64,000 nucleotides of DNA from Richelia sinica FACHB-800 (GTDB lineage Bacteria; Cyanobacteriota; Cyanobacteriia; Cyanobacteriales; Nostocaceae). A program made the translations under genes and the position numbers. Numbering within the stretch: the first letter of the stretch is position 1; each line of letters begins with the position of its first letter. This document shows, piece after piece, positions 28,044-36,760 of the stretch. The notes beneath the pieces are model-generated. The model did not search any database and had not been told where the DNA came from. It was given only the letters and a program-made list of their open reading frames with translations. The stretch is from contig NZ_JACJTT010000024.1 in NCBI RefSeq assembly GCF_014698825.1, positions 16,453-80,452 on the forward strand, given 5' to 3'.

Positions 28044-29210
28044 CTAAAGCCTCCAAATCAAAACCCGATTATTTCCCGAATCAGCTATGACTGCAATATC
28101 ATCACAAACCTTAATTCCATAACACCAATTTAAACTTTGTCTAGTCGGTAACCCAAAATTACGATTTTCACTTTTACTGGTAAAGCTATCTTGTCCAACT
28201 ACACCATCAGCATCTGCACCCTGTAATAACAAAATCGATTCAGGCTGTTTCCATCCTAACAAACGAGAATTAGCCGTATCCGCAACTAATAACCATTCTC
28301 CAGCCACATCTATGCCGTAGGGCATACTTAAACTACTAGCATTAGGAAAATAAACTCCTTGATTTAATTCCACACAATGAAAATTTTTCTGTCCTAAAAC
28401 AACCGCACAAGGGGTATTGTTTTCTGTGGGTATGCCTGACCAAATCATCACTCGGTTATTACCTGCATCGGTAACAACTAAATTGCCATCCCAAAGAGTA
28501 ATATCATGACACCAACGCATACTAGCAGCAGTGGGAGAACCACCACCATTTTCATTACGAGATGTCATGTCTGGTTGACCCAAAACTATATCGGCAGGTT
28601 GACCGTTTTCTGTGGGTAATTGATGCCAAATTAATAACCGACGATTTCCAGTATCTGCTACAAACAACTGACCTTGATGATAAAAAATACCATAGGGCCA
28701 ATGGAAAGTATTAGCCTCAGGTTGCTGACTTCCTCGGTTAGGTTCATTATCAATGAAATTAGCTTGTCCTAACACTAAATCTGCGGGAACATTGCTATCT
28801 TCTGGGATATTGTGCCAAATTAAAACGCGGTGGTTCCAAGCATCTGCAACTGCTAAACCTTGACCACATTTACAAATACCTGTAGGAACGCTGAGGGTTG
28901 ATTTTCCTGGTGTACCTTTGGCATTTTGTCCTTCATGATGAAAGTCTGGTTGTCCTATCACCCAGTCCGCAGGTTGATTATCTGTTGTGGGTAAATTTCG
29001 CCATCCTAATAACCGATGGTGTCCTGTATCTGATACCCACAGGGGCCCAGTTGGTGAGATTAAATAAGCACCACGAGGGCCAAACATGGTGGAGGAACTG
29101 GGGGCAAGAGGTATAGCTAATTGTTCCGGTGTTGTAGTGTTACCTAAGATTATTTCTGCACCCTCAGAGGAGAGAAATAATCTATTATTAGCTGTTATGT
29201 TATGTTGCAA
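28044..29210 (-). CDS. NHL-repeat beta-propeller protein upstream of hypF
   Basis: 388 residues with about six NHL-type blades. The repeating cores are VSDTGHHRLLGW, VADAWNHRVLIW, VADTGNRRLLIW, VTDAGNNRVMIW, VADTANSRLLGW and IADSGNNRVLIW, each followed by a DxVLGQ or similar turn. No signal peptide is seen. It lies 23 bases upstream of hypF on the same strand; an NHL gene in this neighbourhood is also known from Anabaena, where nearby genes have been proposed to assist uptake hydrogenase small-subunit maturation. The only start that keeps residues 1-41 is a TTG at 29210; an internal ATG at 29087 is the alternative. Confidence 0.85.
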   Translation of the reverse strand: MQHNITANNRLFLSSEGAEIILGNTTTPEQLAIPLAPSSSTMFGPRGAYLISPTGPLWVSDTGHHRLLGWRNLPTTDNQPADWVIGQPDFHHEGQNAKGTPGKSTLSVPTGICKCGQGLAVADAWNHRVLIWHNIPEDSNVPADLVLGQANFIDNEPNRGSQQPEANTFHWPYGIFYHQGQLFVADTGNRRLLIWHQLPTENGQPADIVLGQPDMTSRNENGGGSPTAASMRWCHDITLWDGNLVVTDAGNNRVMIWSGIPTENNTPCAVVLGQKNFHCVELNQGVYFPNASSLSMPYGIDVAGEWLLVADTANSRLLGWKQPESILLLQGADADGVVGQDSFTSKSENRNFGLPTRQSLNWCYGIKVCDDIAVIADSGNNRVLIWRL

Positions 29211-29336
29211 GTTAGATAATAAATTAATTTGACTAGAGGTTTATCAATGTAGCGAGATGCTGTTAATTATTGAAAGTCATACAGTGGGATATATATGTAT
29301 CCTCGATGACTTTTTGTCGGAAATGTCAATATTTTG

Positions 29337-30848
29337 CTAATTTGTTGATTTTCTGGTGTATCGATGTTTGACACCGATGGGGAAATATTCTGTATCACCT
29401 GTTAACTTTAAGGTGATTTTTGGCATTTGATATTCTAGAGGTACATAATTAGCAAATTCACTGTTGAGACGTTGCAGTTGAGTGAGAATTGCCTCAGCGA
29501 TAGTTTTTGTTTTTTCTTCATTACCTTCGATGCCTGGGGCTAACTCTACTACTACAGATAAAAATCTATTTTTATCTGTATCTTCTTCCACTTGCAGTAC
29601 AAATTTGCCTGTCACCCATTCTCTAATTACTGGTTGTTCTAGTCCAACGGTGACATTTTCCGGGTAAATATTGGCACCAAAATAGGATACTGTAAAGTTA
29701 GATCGTCCAAATACATAAACAAAAGGTAGTTGATGAATACCCCTGTTTGCTTCTAATTGAGATAAAGGATTAAATCCCCATTGTGCTAAAAATTGAAGCA
29801 TCTGATCATAAGTAATTAAACCCCCATGATCTAAGATGTTATAACGGATTAAAGGAATGCCATTATTACCAGAGAATAATAATGCTCCTGATTCTACTTC
29901 AAAAAAGCGGCTACAGGGGTCATATTGTACTAGGGTAGGTAAGCGAGATTCTCCAAATAATGCCTTAGCTGCTTCAGGATTCTCGGCTAAAAAACGACGA
30001 ATGCAAATACTTAAAGGTGTTTCATTACCTAATACACCTGCATCCGCTGTTCCATACATGGAAGCAAAATCATAACAAGGATTTTGTGAACCTATTCTTT
30101 CAGCTACTAAGTTTCGCCATTCTTCGCTGAAAACTTCTCCTGCCATGACTAATTTAATGTGATATTGATGCCATCGCACACCACGACTAATGCCTGTATC
30201 GATTACGTCTTTCAGAAAAGGTGGATATCCTAATAAAACGACTTGCTCAAAGTATGCACCTAATTCTTGAACTACTCGCAATATCTCTTCTTTATTATTA
30301 CCAGGAGTAATGACGGTGAGGGGATAACCTTTGCTGGCTAAATAACGACAGCAGTTAGTGGTAAACATGCCACCGACCCAGGTTCCTAATGTGAAACAGA
30401 CTACAGCTAATGTGCGGTGATTTTTGGCATCAAAACTATCATGAAAAATTTGTTCAAATCTTGTAGCTATTTGTAATTCGTCGGTGAAAAAACGTGGCCA
30501 AAATGTGGGTTTACCAGTAGAACCAGATGAAGCCGCAATCATATCACAGTTTTCTAATTGCCCATGGCGACATAAACTAGTTAATGGATACTGGGAAATA
30601 TAATTTTCTTTATTAATCGGTGGTAATTTTTGAAAATCTGCAAAGGTTTGGATTGTCTGGGGCTGTATATTTGCTTGTGCTAAAAAAGCTTTGTAAGCTG
30701 GGACTGTATTGGCGACATCTTGGAATAAGTTGATAACTGCTGTTGTACTGGAAATATCAAGATGCTGGGTTAATTTATTTTCTAAAGGAGTCAATAAAAA
30801 ATTGTGAAATTCTGTAATTGCTCTTTGGGTTTGTGGTTGCTGATTCAT
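29337..30848 (-). CDS. PaaK/coenzyme F390 synthetase-like adenylate-forming enzyme
   Basis: 503 residues. Adenylate-forming family related to phenylacetate-CoA ligase and F390 synthetase. The P-loop is AASSGSTGKPTFW, followed by a long central domain (VVCFTLGTWVGGMF, LLGYPPFLKDV, YDFASMYGTADAG) and a C-terminal region GRSNFTVSYFGANIYPENV and HRYTRKS with a late basic motif. The substrate is unknown; F390 itself would require coenzyme F420. It lies 126 bases upstream of the NHL gene on the same strand, so it may be part of the same transcription unit as the hyp genes or simply precede it. Confidence 0.75.
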   Translation of the reverse strand: MNQQPQTQRAITEFHNFLLTPLENKLTQHLDISSTTAVINLFQDVANTVPAYKAFLAQANIQPQTIQTFADFQKLPPINKENYISQYPLTSLCRHGQLENCDMIAASSGSTGKPTFWPRFFTDELQIATRFEQIFHDSFDAKNHRTLAVVCFTLGTWVGGMFTTNCCRYLASKGYPLTVITPGNNKEEILRVVQELGAYFEQVVLLGYPPFLKDVIDTGISRGVRWHQYHIKLVMAGEVFSEEWRNLVAERIGSQNPCYDFASMYGTADAGVLGNETPLSICIRRFLAENPEAAKALFGESRLPTLVQYDPCSRFFEVESGALLFSGNNGIPLIRYNILDHGGLITYDQMLQFLAQWGFNPLSQLEANRGIHQLPFVYVFGRSNFTVSYFGANIYPENVTVGLEQPVIREWVTGKFVLQVEEDTDKNRFLSVVVELAPGIEGNEEKTKTIAEAILTQLQRLNSEFANYVPLEYQMPKITLKLTGDTEYFPIGVKHRYTRKSTN

Positions 30849-30974
30849 AAAAATATAGCTTTTGGTTTAATTTCTGCAACCTAGATTTCTGCAACCTAGA
30901 TTTGTACAAAAATTATCACTGGTAACTCCAGAGAACGATAGAGTAAAAGGTGCAGAATTAACAAAATTAAACCT

Positions 30975-31340
30975 ATGGCACTAAAACGCTTTATTATCGA
31001 AATGGGAATGGGTGTAGACCAGCATGGACAGGAACCGACTGTAGCAGCTGCTAGGGCTGTGAGAAATGCGATCGCTCACAATGCTTTACTCGGTATTATG
31101 GAAGTAGCAGGCTTAAAAGACCCCAATGAAATGATTGTAGAGGTGAAGGTCGCAGTACCCTATCCTGAACAAGTCAGAGAAGAGGAAGTATTAGCTGTAC
31201 TGCCCTTTGGTCAGAAAACCCTCACCGTAGAAACAGGGGGAATGGTGGTAGATGGGTTAGCAATTCCCTCTCTCAACGATAAAAATGACGAAATGTTGAT
31301 AGCGGTGGCAGCAGTGACAGTTTTAGTAGAAACTGAATAA
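30975..31340 (+). CDS. Lin0512-family conserved protein
   Basis: 121 residues. Matches the small Lin0512 family through KRFIIEMGMGVDQHGQ, TVAAARAVRNAIAHNAL and AVPYPEQVREEEVLAVLPFG. No biochemical function is known. It diverges from the PaaK-like gene (126 bases between starts) and converges with the cyclotransferase-like gene, whose stop is eight bases away. Confidence 0.88.
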   Translation: MALKRFIIEMGMGVDQHGQEPTVAAARAVRNAIAHNALLGIMEVAGLKDPNEMIVEVKVAVPYPEQVREEEVLAVLPFGQKTLTVETGGMVVDGLAIPSLNDKNDEMLIAVAAVTVLVETE

Positions 31341-31348
31341 CTCTATCT

Positions 31349-31939
31349 CTAAGCTGAAAGTCTCCTGGTTTGCTGACGTTGCTGTAAGTGATGCATGTGA
31401 TGAAACAAAGACCAGCAATATTCTTCTGGTAGCCCGCAAGTAACTGCACCCCTCATGACGACATTAAAATACCAATCATTGGGTGCAATTTCTTCTGTTA
31501 ATTTGTTGACGACTACATAGGTGCGGACGTTTTGATAAATCTTGTCTCGACAATGAATATTCACTAATTCGTGTCGATATAAACCTTGGGACACTCCTTC
31601 CCGTTGGTCTAAATATTCACTGAGTCGATAAGGTAGCTGATAAAGAACTCCTTTAACGCTGTGTTTGGCATCTGTCACTACATCTAAAACCCCACATTTG
31701 CGGTTGGGGGAATAGAGATAAAATCCTAAGCGATATCCACGCAGTATACCAGTGCCAATGACATAATGGTGTGTATTCTCGCCAAGCGATCGCTTTAAAT
31801 CTACTGGACACATACACGAACCATAGGCAAAATAATAAAACATTGGTTCGTTTTGTAGCAGTTGTTGCTGTTTCCAGTCTGACTTGGCAGAATTAGGTTC
31901 TACCCATCGATGGTGAGGTTGTCCACTTTGATTAGTCAT
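31349..31939 (-). CDS. gamma-glutamylcyclotransferase-like protein
   Basis: 196 residues. The GGCT-fold signature is YFAYGSCM (about residues 36-43; usual pattern YGSNM/L), followed by LRGYRLGFYLYSPNRKCG, GVLYQLPYRLSEYLDQREGV (the acidic catalytic position corresponds to Glu in QREG) and YVVVNKLTEE. An extra N-terminal 32 residues precede the fold; an in-frame Met at residue 33 (MFYYFAYGS) could be the real start. Family members make 5-oxoproline from gamma-glutamyl compounds; the substrate is not predictable here. Confidence 0.8.
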   Translation of the reverse strand: MTNQSGQPHHRWVEPNSAKSDWKQQQLLQNEPMFYYFAYGSCMCPVDLKRSLGENTHHYVIGTGILRGYRLGFYLYSPNRKCGVLDVVTDAKHSVKGVLYQLPYRLSEYLDQREGVSQGLYRHELVNIHCRDKIYQNVRTYVVVNKLTEEIAPNDWYFNVVMRGAVTCGLPEEYCWSLFHHMHHLQQRQQTRRLSA

Positions 31940-32279
31940 CTATCCCTGGACTGATTGACGATGATAGCCAAATATAGCACCTGATTTTTGAAAATACAAA
32001 TCTAAGTTTATCAATCTATTTTCATAAATAATGAAAATAGCCAATTTTTCCTTTGATTAAATCTGGGTTTCTTTTCATTATATAAATTTAAAACATTGTC
32101 TTTATTTATAATCATCAGCATTTATGAAATTGCCTATGATAATAAAGGGCAAAAATATCTGGTTATCACAATAGCAAATATAGAGTTTTGGTTGGTTATT
32201 TAGAGAATTTATCAGTTACTACAATCGCTAATTATATAAAGTCATATATTGTACTCTGTCAAAATCGAAAATTAACGTT
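31940..32279. other. AT-rich intergenic region at the edge of an accessory patch
   Basis: 340 bases, AT-rich, between divergent genes. No RNA gene, insertion-sequence end or hairpin was recognised. The strong drop in GC begins here and continues to about 35.4 kb. Confidence 0.45.
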
Positions 32280-33098
32280 ATGCAATTAAATCTCAATTAT
32301 AAAGAAATGCCATTCTTGCCATATCATCAACGTAAGGATTTACCAGCAAAACCAGGTATTTATTATGTTGGCAATGGTGATTATCCTGTTTCGTATATAG
32401 GATTTTCTCATAATTTGAGAAATCGTCACATAAATCATCATCGTCAATCAGAATTTGCTGAAATTGCAAATGCTGTTATACATTATCGAGTTGTGACCGA
32501 AGATTTATTAGATAGAATTTACAACCTTACAGAAAATCTCAGGAGATTAGAAAAGCAAGCTATTAATTATTATCAGCCACAACTCAACAAAAAAGCTGTC
32601 AATACTCAGCATAAATTATCCCTTGGAGGAGTTTATGTTCAAACTCATCAAGTCGCAACAGCAGGATATTGTTCACATTTTGATGCGGAAGATGGGGAAG
32701 AATTAGCCATTAATACAAGTGCAAGTAAGATAAGTTTAATAAATAAAGCTATTGCAAATCAACGTCCTATTTTTTTAATAGCCTCTGGAAATTATGATGA
32801 TTATGTAAGAGCAAATTATCATAATTTTTCTGAGTTGATTATGTTAAAAAATGAAAAAGAAAAAATTTATATACTTATAAGTTGCTTTATTCCTTATGGT
32901 TGCGAAGTTAACCTCAGTTATGAACTCAGTCATATTGTATATGGTGGAAATTATAAAATATTTATTGAACCTTATATTATTCTTAATAATCAACCTGGAT
33001 TTAAGGAATTTAAAAGAAGTTATTTGACAGTAGGATTTACTAACTGTGAAAAATCTCCATTCGCTCAAATTTTGTTAAACTTAGGAGGTTTTCAATGA
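32280..33098 (+). CDS. GIY-YIG domain protein with unknown C-terminal part
   Basis: 272 residues. The N-terminal part resembles a GIY-YIG nuclease: PGIYYVGNGDYPVSYIGFSH (about residues 25-44; core GIY and YIG), then NLRNRHINHH with the expected Arg/His, and a late Glu near NLTENLRRLEKQ, followed by QAINYYQPQLNKKA typical of the domain's end. The C-terminal 160 residues are unrecognised and beta-rich (IYILISCFIPYGCEVNLSYEL). AT-rich codons. Neighbours include a PLD-type nuclease and a broken membrane gene, so a defence or mobile role is possible but unproven. Confidence 0.65.
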   Translation: MQLNLNYKEMPFLPYHQRKDLPAKPGIYYVGNGDYPVSYIGFSHNLRNRHINHHRQSEFAEIANAVIHYRVVTEDLLDRIYNLTENLRRLEKQAINYYQPQLNKKAVNTQHKLSLGGVYVQTHQVATAGYCSHFDAEDGEELAINTSASKISLINKAIANQRPIFLIASGNYDDYVRANYHNFSELIMLKNEKEKIYILISCFIPYGCEVNLSYELSHIVYGGNYKIFIEPYIILNNQPGFKEFKRSYLTVGFTNCEKSPFAQILLNLGGFQ

Positions 33099-33236
33099 AT
33101 TTAAATTATTTAAAAAATTAAATAATTTAAATAGAGAGGGAAATAAATTTAGAAACTAGACCAGATTGCCAAGCATCTCCCAGAGACACCACAAATACAA
33201 AGATTATTACTGTGAGAAAATATAAACTTTGTGTAG

Positions 33237-33264
33237 GGTGAGTTATGCCATAGGCTAACGCACC
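33237..33264. repeat. GGTGCGTTA-family hairpin, diverged copy
   Basis: GGTGAGTTA (33237-33245) faces TAACGCACC (33256-33264) with one mismatch. The same element, in perfect form, is at 48559-48586. It lies between the convergent GIY-YIG and PLD genes. Confidence 0.6.
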
Positions 33265-33311
33265 GTCAATAATTCAAGGTATGTTGTGCTGCGCGACAAC
33301 TGAATCTTAAT

Positions 33312-34106
33312 TTATTTATTTTTTATTGATTTTTTCAAATTAATAAATTCATGCGCGTACTTTTCAACTGAGGTTCTATTAGAAATTATATTAAGGTTTT
33401 CATGATTGAATTGAGCTTTTTTTGTCCAATTGTAAGAGCCATTGATCACAGTACACAAATCAATTACACAAAACTTATGATGCATTATGTTATCAAACTT
33501 ACCACTTTTAGGAATTCTATAAGTTTCAAAATTCTCTTCAAATTTCAAATTATTATTAATATTATCATCGCTAATAATTACTTGAACATTAATTCCTTGT
33601 GCTTGCTTATCTATTAATTTGTTAAACAAAACCTCATCTGTAAACCAAGCGACAGCAACCCATATCAAGAATTTAGCCTGATTTATGGCTTTAATTATTT
33701 TTCCTTGATTCTCTTCAAAAGAAACTTCTATTTCTATCTCTTCATCATAAGAATCTTGGCTTATTACACTATAAATACCATCGGTTTCGTCTAAATAATA
33801 ATTATCATTTTTGATAATTTCATTGATTATATTGGCAATTTTTTCTTTATCATCATTATCATTGACAATCTTTTCAAGAATATTTTTTATGGTTTTTGTA
33901 CCGTTTAATTGTTTAAATTTATCAACAATAAATTTTTGTCTAGAATAGAATTTATCATTGAAAATAGTATCATAAACATCTCTTTCCCCAAACGAGTTAA
34001 AAAAATACACTAAATCTTTACCAGTTTTAGGCTTTGTTAATTTTAATTGGTGATCACCAGATACTATTGTTTTAAGTTGATTTATTGTATATTCTGAAAG
34101 TTTCAT
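33312..34106 (-). CDS. PLD-family nuclease with AbiJ-N-like N-terminal domain
   Basis: 264 residues. The C-terminal half (about 125-255) is a phospholipase-D-type nuclease with one HKD motif: HHKFCVID (His, Lys, Asp) followed by NGSYNWT; such proteins usually act as homodimers. The N-terminal half (about 1-115) has the pattern of AbiJ-type N-terminal domains from abortive-infection and other defence proteins: SGDHQLKLTKPKTGKDLVYFF, FGERDVYD, a SR-xx-[YF]-V-like FYSRQKFIVDKFKQLNG, then short helices and a winged-helix-like tail. The combination suggests a sensor/regulatory module plus nuclease effector (inferred). It lies 44 bases after the broken gene at 34151-35174 on the same strand. Confidence 0.7.
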   Translation of the reverse strand: MKLSEYTINQLKTIVSGDHQLKLTKPKTGKDLVYFFNSFGERDVYDTIFNDKFYSRQKFIVDKFKQLNGTKTIKNILEKIVNDNDDKEKIANIINEIIKNDNYYLDETDGIYSVISQDSYDEEIEIEVSFEENQGKIIKAINQAKFLIWVAVAWFTDEVLFNKLIDKQAQGINVQVIISDDNINNNLKFEENFETYRIPKSGKFDNIMHHKFCVIDLCTVINGSYNWTKKAQFNHENLNIISNRTSVEKYAHEFINLKKSIKNK

Positions 34107-34150
34107 TGTTTTTACCTATTTTTTTGATAAGTATTTTTAAATAATCCTGA

Positions 34151-35174
34151 TTATAAAATCTGAGAAATAATAATATACATTATGTTTGTATCTATAGGTT
34201 TTGTTTCTGTAGACGGTTTTAACTGTAGCCATTCATGAAAGCTAATTCCGATTTGTGATATTGCTTTCATTTCTGTCTTGTAGCATTCAAAGCGGTTATT
34301 AGTTTCAATTATTATCTCAATTTTTTCCAGTGCTTGAGGAAAATTATTTTTACTTTCTTGTTGATAGCTTTTATCTACACTTCCTAGTAACGGTACGAAA
34401 GGTATAAATGGTAATATCACTTTAGCAACATCAATCATGTTAATGCTAACAGGAGGAGGGGTAATAATTGATGGAGGAAACAAATTTAAGTATTTTTTGT
34501 ACAGAAAATTTCGTTCTTCCTCTTCCAGAAACCGCAACATATTATAAGCATATCTACTAACTTTATCATTCATAAAATCAGCACTTTCTTGTAAACAAAG
34601 CAGCGCAGTATCAATTGCTTCTAAATTCCAAATAGCAACGCGCTATAGCTACATAACTTAAAAATAATGATTTAAGATATTCATCAGCAACTTGAATATT
34701 TGGTTCTAATGATCTCTCAAAATAATCTGCATAACTATGTTTAGCGTCTAAAAATCCTTTAATAGCTAAATTTACTTGATTATCACGAGTTTCAGATTTT
34801 TTGATTGTAAAAGCATAACGAGCTAAATCAAGGGATGCACGAAAATTAGAATAAACAGATAAATCTAATTTATGATTCGCATCCTGAATATCTTTTTGTA
34901 AAATGTTTAGCTGATTTTCAATTTTATCTAATTTGTGAATTACTATAGTAAATCCTATACTCGAAACAGCTAAATTCAAAATACTGGCAACTGAACCAAA
35001 TTGAGAGAGTATTTTACCAGTTTCAGGAATATCAGGTATTGTTTCACGCAACATAGCAACTATGGACTTTGTTCTTGAATTACGAATAACACCTCCATAA
35101 CGTTCGTATGTATTATTTATCAAACCATCTTCGAGCCAGTCAGGAATTGAAAAAGTAGCTGTAACTGTTTCCAT
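34151..35174 (-). pseudogene. membrane/coiled-coil protein gene split by a frameshift
   Basis: Two frames appear to be one gene. Frame one (35174-34611, 187 residues) has a hydrophobic segment (ASILNLAVSSIGFTIVIHKL, about 68-87) followed by a coiled coil (DKIENQLNILQKDI) and helices ending SYVAIARCYLEFRSN-stop. The next frame is open from 34642 through 34151: R-V-A-I-W-N-L-E-A-I-D-T-A-L-L-C-L-Q-E-S then A-D-F-M-N-D-K, giving about 163 residues, of which only 140 follow the first ATG. The frames overlap by 32 bases, so one extra base (or two missing) near 34611-34642 would restore one protein of about 345 residues. The C-terminal part has a second hydrophobic patch (VAKVILPFIPFVPLLG). The family is known to me only as conserved and uncharacterised. 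Confidence 0.65.
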
Positions 35175-35452
35175 TATTTTTCCTATTTGTCAAAAATTTA
35201 GCTATGCCATATTTAACAATAAAATTTTATATTGCAACACATAACAATCCTTAGTTAATTATCCTTGTTATCTAGATTTGACATTGTGTTATTACTCCTG
35301 TTCAATATTATAAACTATTAAACAAATTTAATTTGTTGATAATAAATCAAATAAAAATAAGGGCAAAAAGTATTATAAATTTTAATAAGCACCGATGAAT
35401 ATAAAGCAGATTAAATAGCTGCAATGGAATTGAGAAAATACACATCCTAATA

Positions 35453-36736
35453 TTAATTTTGTTTTTCTTGACAACCAATCCCCATAACTAATAATCCAGG
35501 CCAATATAAATACACCAATATCTCTAAATTCTCTCCAAATGTATAGAGAAATAAAATCATTACTACACTCAAGCCCACTTTAGCCGCTGGACATTTGCTA
35601 TCCATGGATTTAATTAATAAATAGCCAAAACTTGTAGCCATAGGGATGGCTAAAGCAATAAACCCAACTATTCCTTTGACAAACAGTACACCAGCCCAGG
35701 TATGGTGTGAGCCAATGGGCATATGTTCAACGATATGGGGCCCATCTTCAACTACTCCATGGCCCCAAATGGGAGCTTCGGCTTGCCAACGATAAACAGC
35801 AATTCGTTTTAATGCCATTCTGACTCTTGTTGAACCGGCTCTCGCAGCTTTGAAGCCTTCCCAAAAGTTATTTAAGGCCAGAATAATAGAGGGGGAGAAA
35901 ATACCACCAAGATAACTAACAAACCCTAGTCCAATCAATATTTTTGGTCTATTCAATCCCGATAGAACGTTGGTAAGTAGGGGAATGATGACGATACATA
36001 CTTGAGCGAGACGGGACTTGCACACAAAACACATTAATATAGCACCTATTAAGCCAAAGGTGCGCCATTTTTTGTCTTTCTCTTGCAAGGCCAGCATAAA
36101 GTAAACATTACCAACAAAACCTAATGCTGGCCCCCAAGGAGTAAATAGTCGCCACCGTAAGTCACCGGTACTACCATCAATTTCGTAGAGAGGTACATCA
36201 AAAAACTCATTACCAGGCCCTCCTACGGCTTTGAGTGGGGATACATAGAGTATTTGGGGCAGATGTAGGACGGGAGTTAAGAGTAAAAAAGGAGTGATGA
36301 TGAGGGTATGAAAGCCGACAATACAAGCGGCTCGATAAACTATTTGTGGGCGAATTTTTAAGCACCCACCTAAGGGATAGAGAGCTAGTGCCGCCCAACC
36401 TTTCGCCCAGCCAATGGAGGATTTGATAATCAAGCCTGTGGGTAAATTGTAGTCTAGGTGCCCGGCGATTAAGGCTACTTCCATCGCTATCATCCCAATG
36501 ACCCAAATCCAAAGAGGCCAAGAGATGGAGATTTTTTCTGACTCTGGTGTGTCTTGGGTTTGAGCCAAGATTTTAATGCAGAGAAAGATGAGCAGTATCC
36601 AACAGAGGATCGAACCAACAACGTATAACCCACCAAAAACCCAGATGAAATAGGTATTAGTTATCGCCCACCACACCACTTTTTCTGGTACATTCTCTGG
36701 TTGAATATCATCGGCTTTGGTTTGCTTGAACATCAA
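35453..36736 (-). CDS. multi-pass membrane protein, O-antigen polymerase/ligase-like
   Basis: 427 residues with about 10-11 membrane helices and a large non-membrane loop containing WGHGVVEDGPHIVEHMPIGSHHTWAGVL, the type of segment seen in Wzy/WaaL polymerases and ligases of polysaccharide pathways. It lies 24 bases after the Wzz-like gene stop on the same strand, making a polymerase, co-polymerase and export-channel set with the next two genes. Last gene of the leftward exopolysaccharide operon. Sequence-level confidence in polymerase activity is moderate, because this family diverges strongly. Confidence 0.75.
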   Translation of the reverse strand: MMFKQTKADDIQPENVPEKVVWWAITNTYFIWVFGGLYVVGSILCWILLIFLCIKILAQTQDTPESEKISISWPLWIWVIGMIAMEVALIAGHLDYNLPTGLIIKSSIGWAKGWAALALYPLGGCLKIRPQIVYRAACIVGFHTLIITPFLLLTPVLHLPQILYVSPLKAVGGPGNEFFDVPLYEIDGSTGDLRWRLFTPWGPALGFVGNVYFMLALQEKDKKWRTFGLIGAILMCFVCKSRLAQVCIVIIPLLTNVLSGLNRPKILIGLGFVSYLGGIFSPSIILALNNFWEGFKAARAGSTRVRMALKRIAVYRWQAEAPIWGHGVVEDGPHIVEHMPIGSHHTWAGVLFVKGIVGFIALAIPMATSFGYLLIKSMDSKCPAAKVGLSVVMILFLYTFGENLEILVYLYWPGLLVMGIGCQEKQN

Positions 36737-36760
36737 TTTCCTTTGCCAATTCTGGATTTA

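Noticed and set aside
29337..30848. True F390 synthetase
   Set aside because: Only the adenylate-forming fold is supported; F390 synthesis would need coenzyme F420, for which the window gives no evidence.
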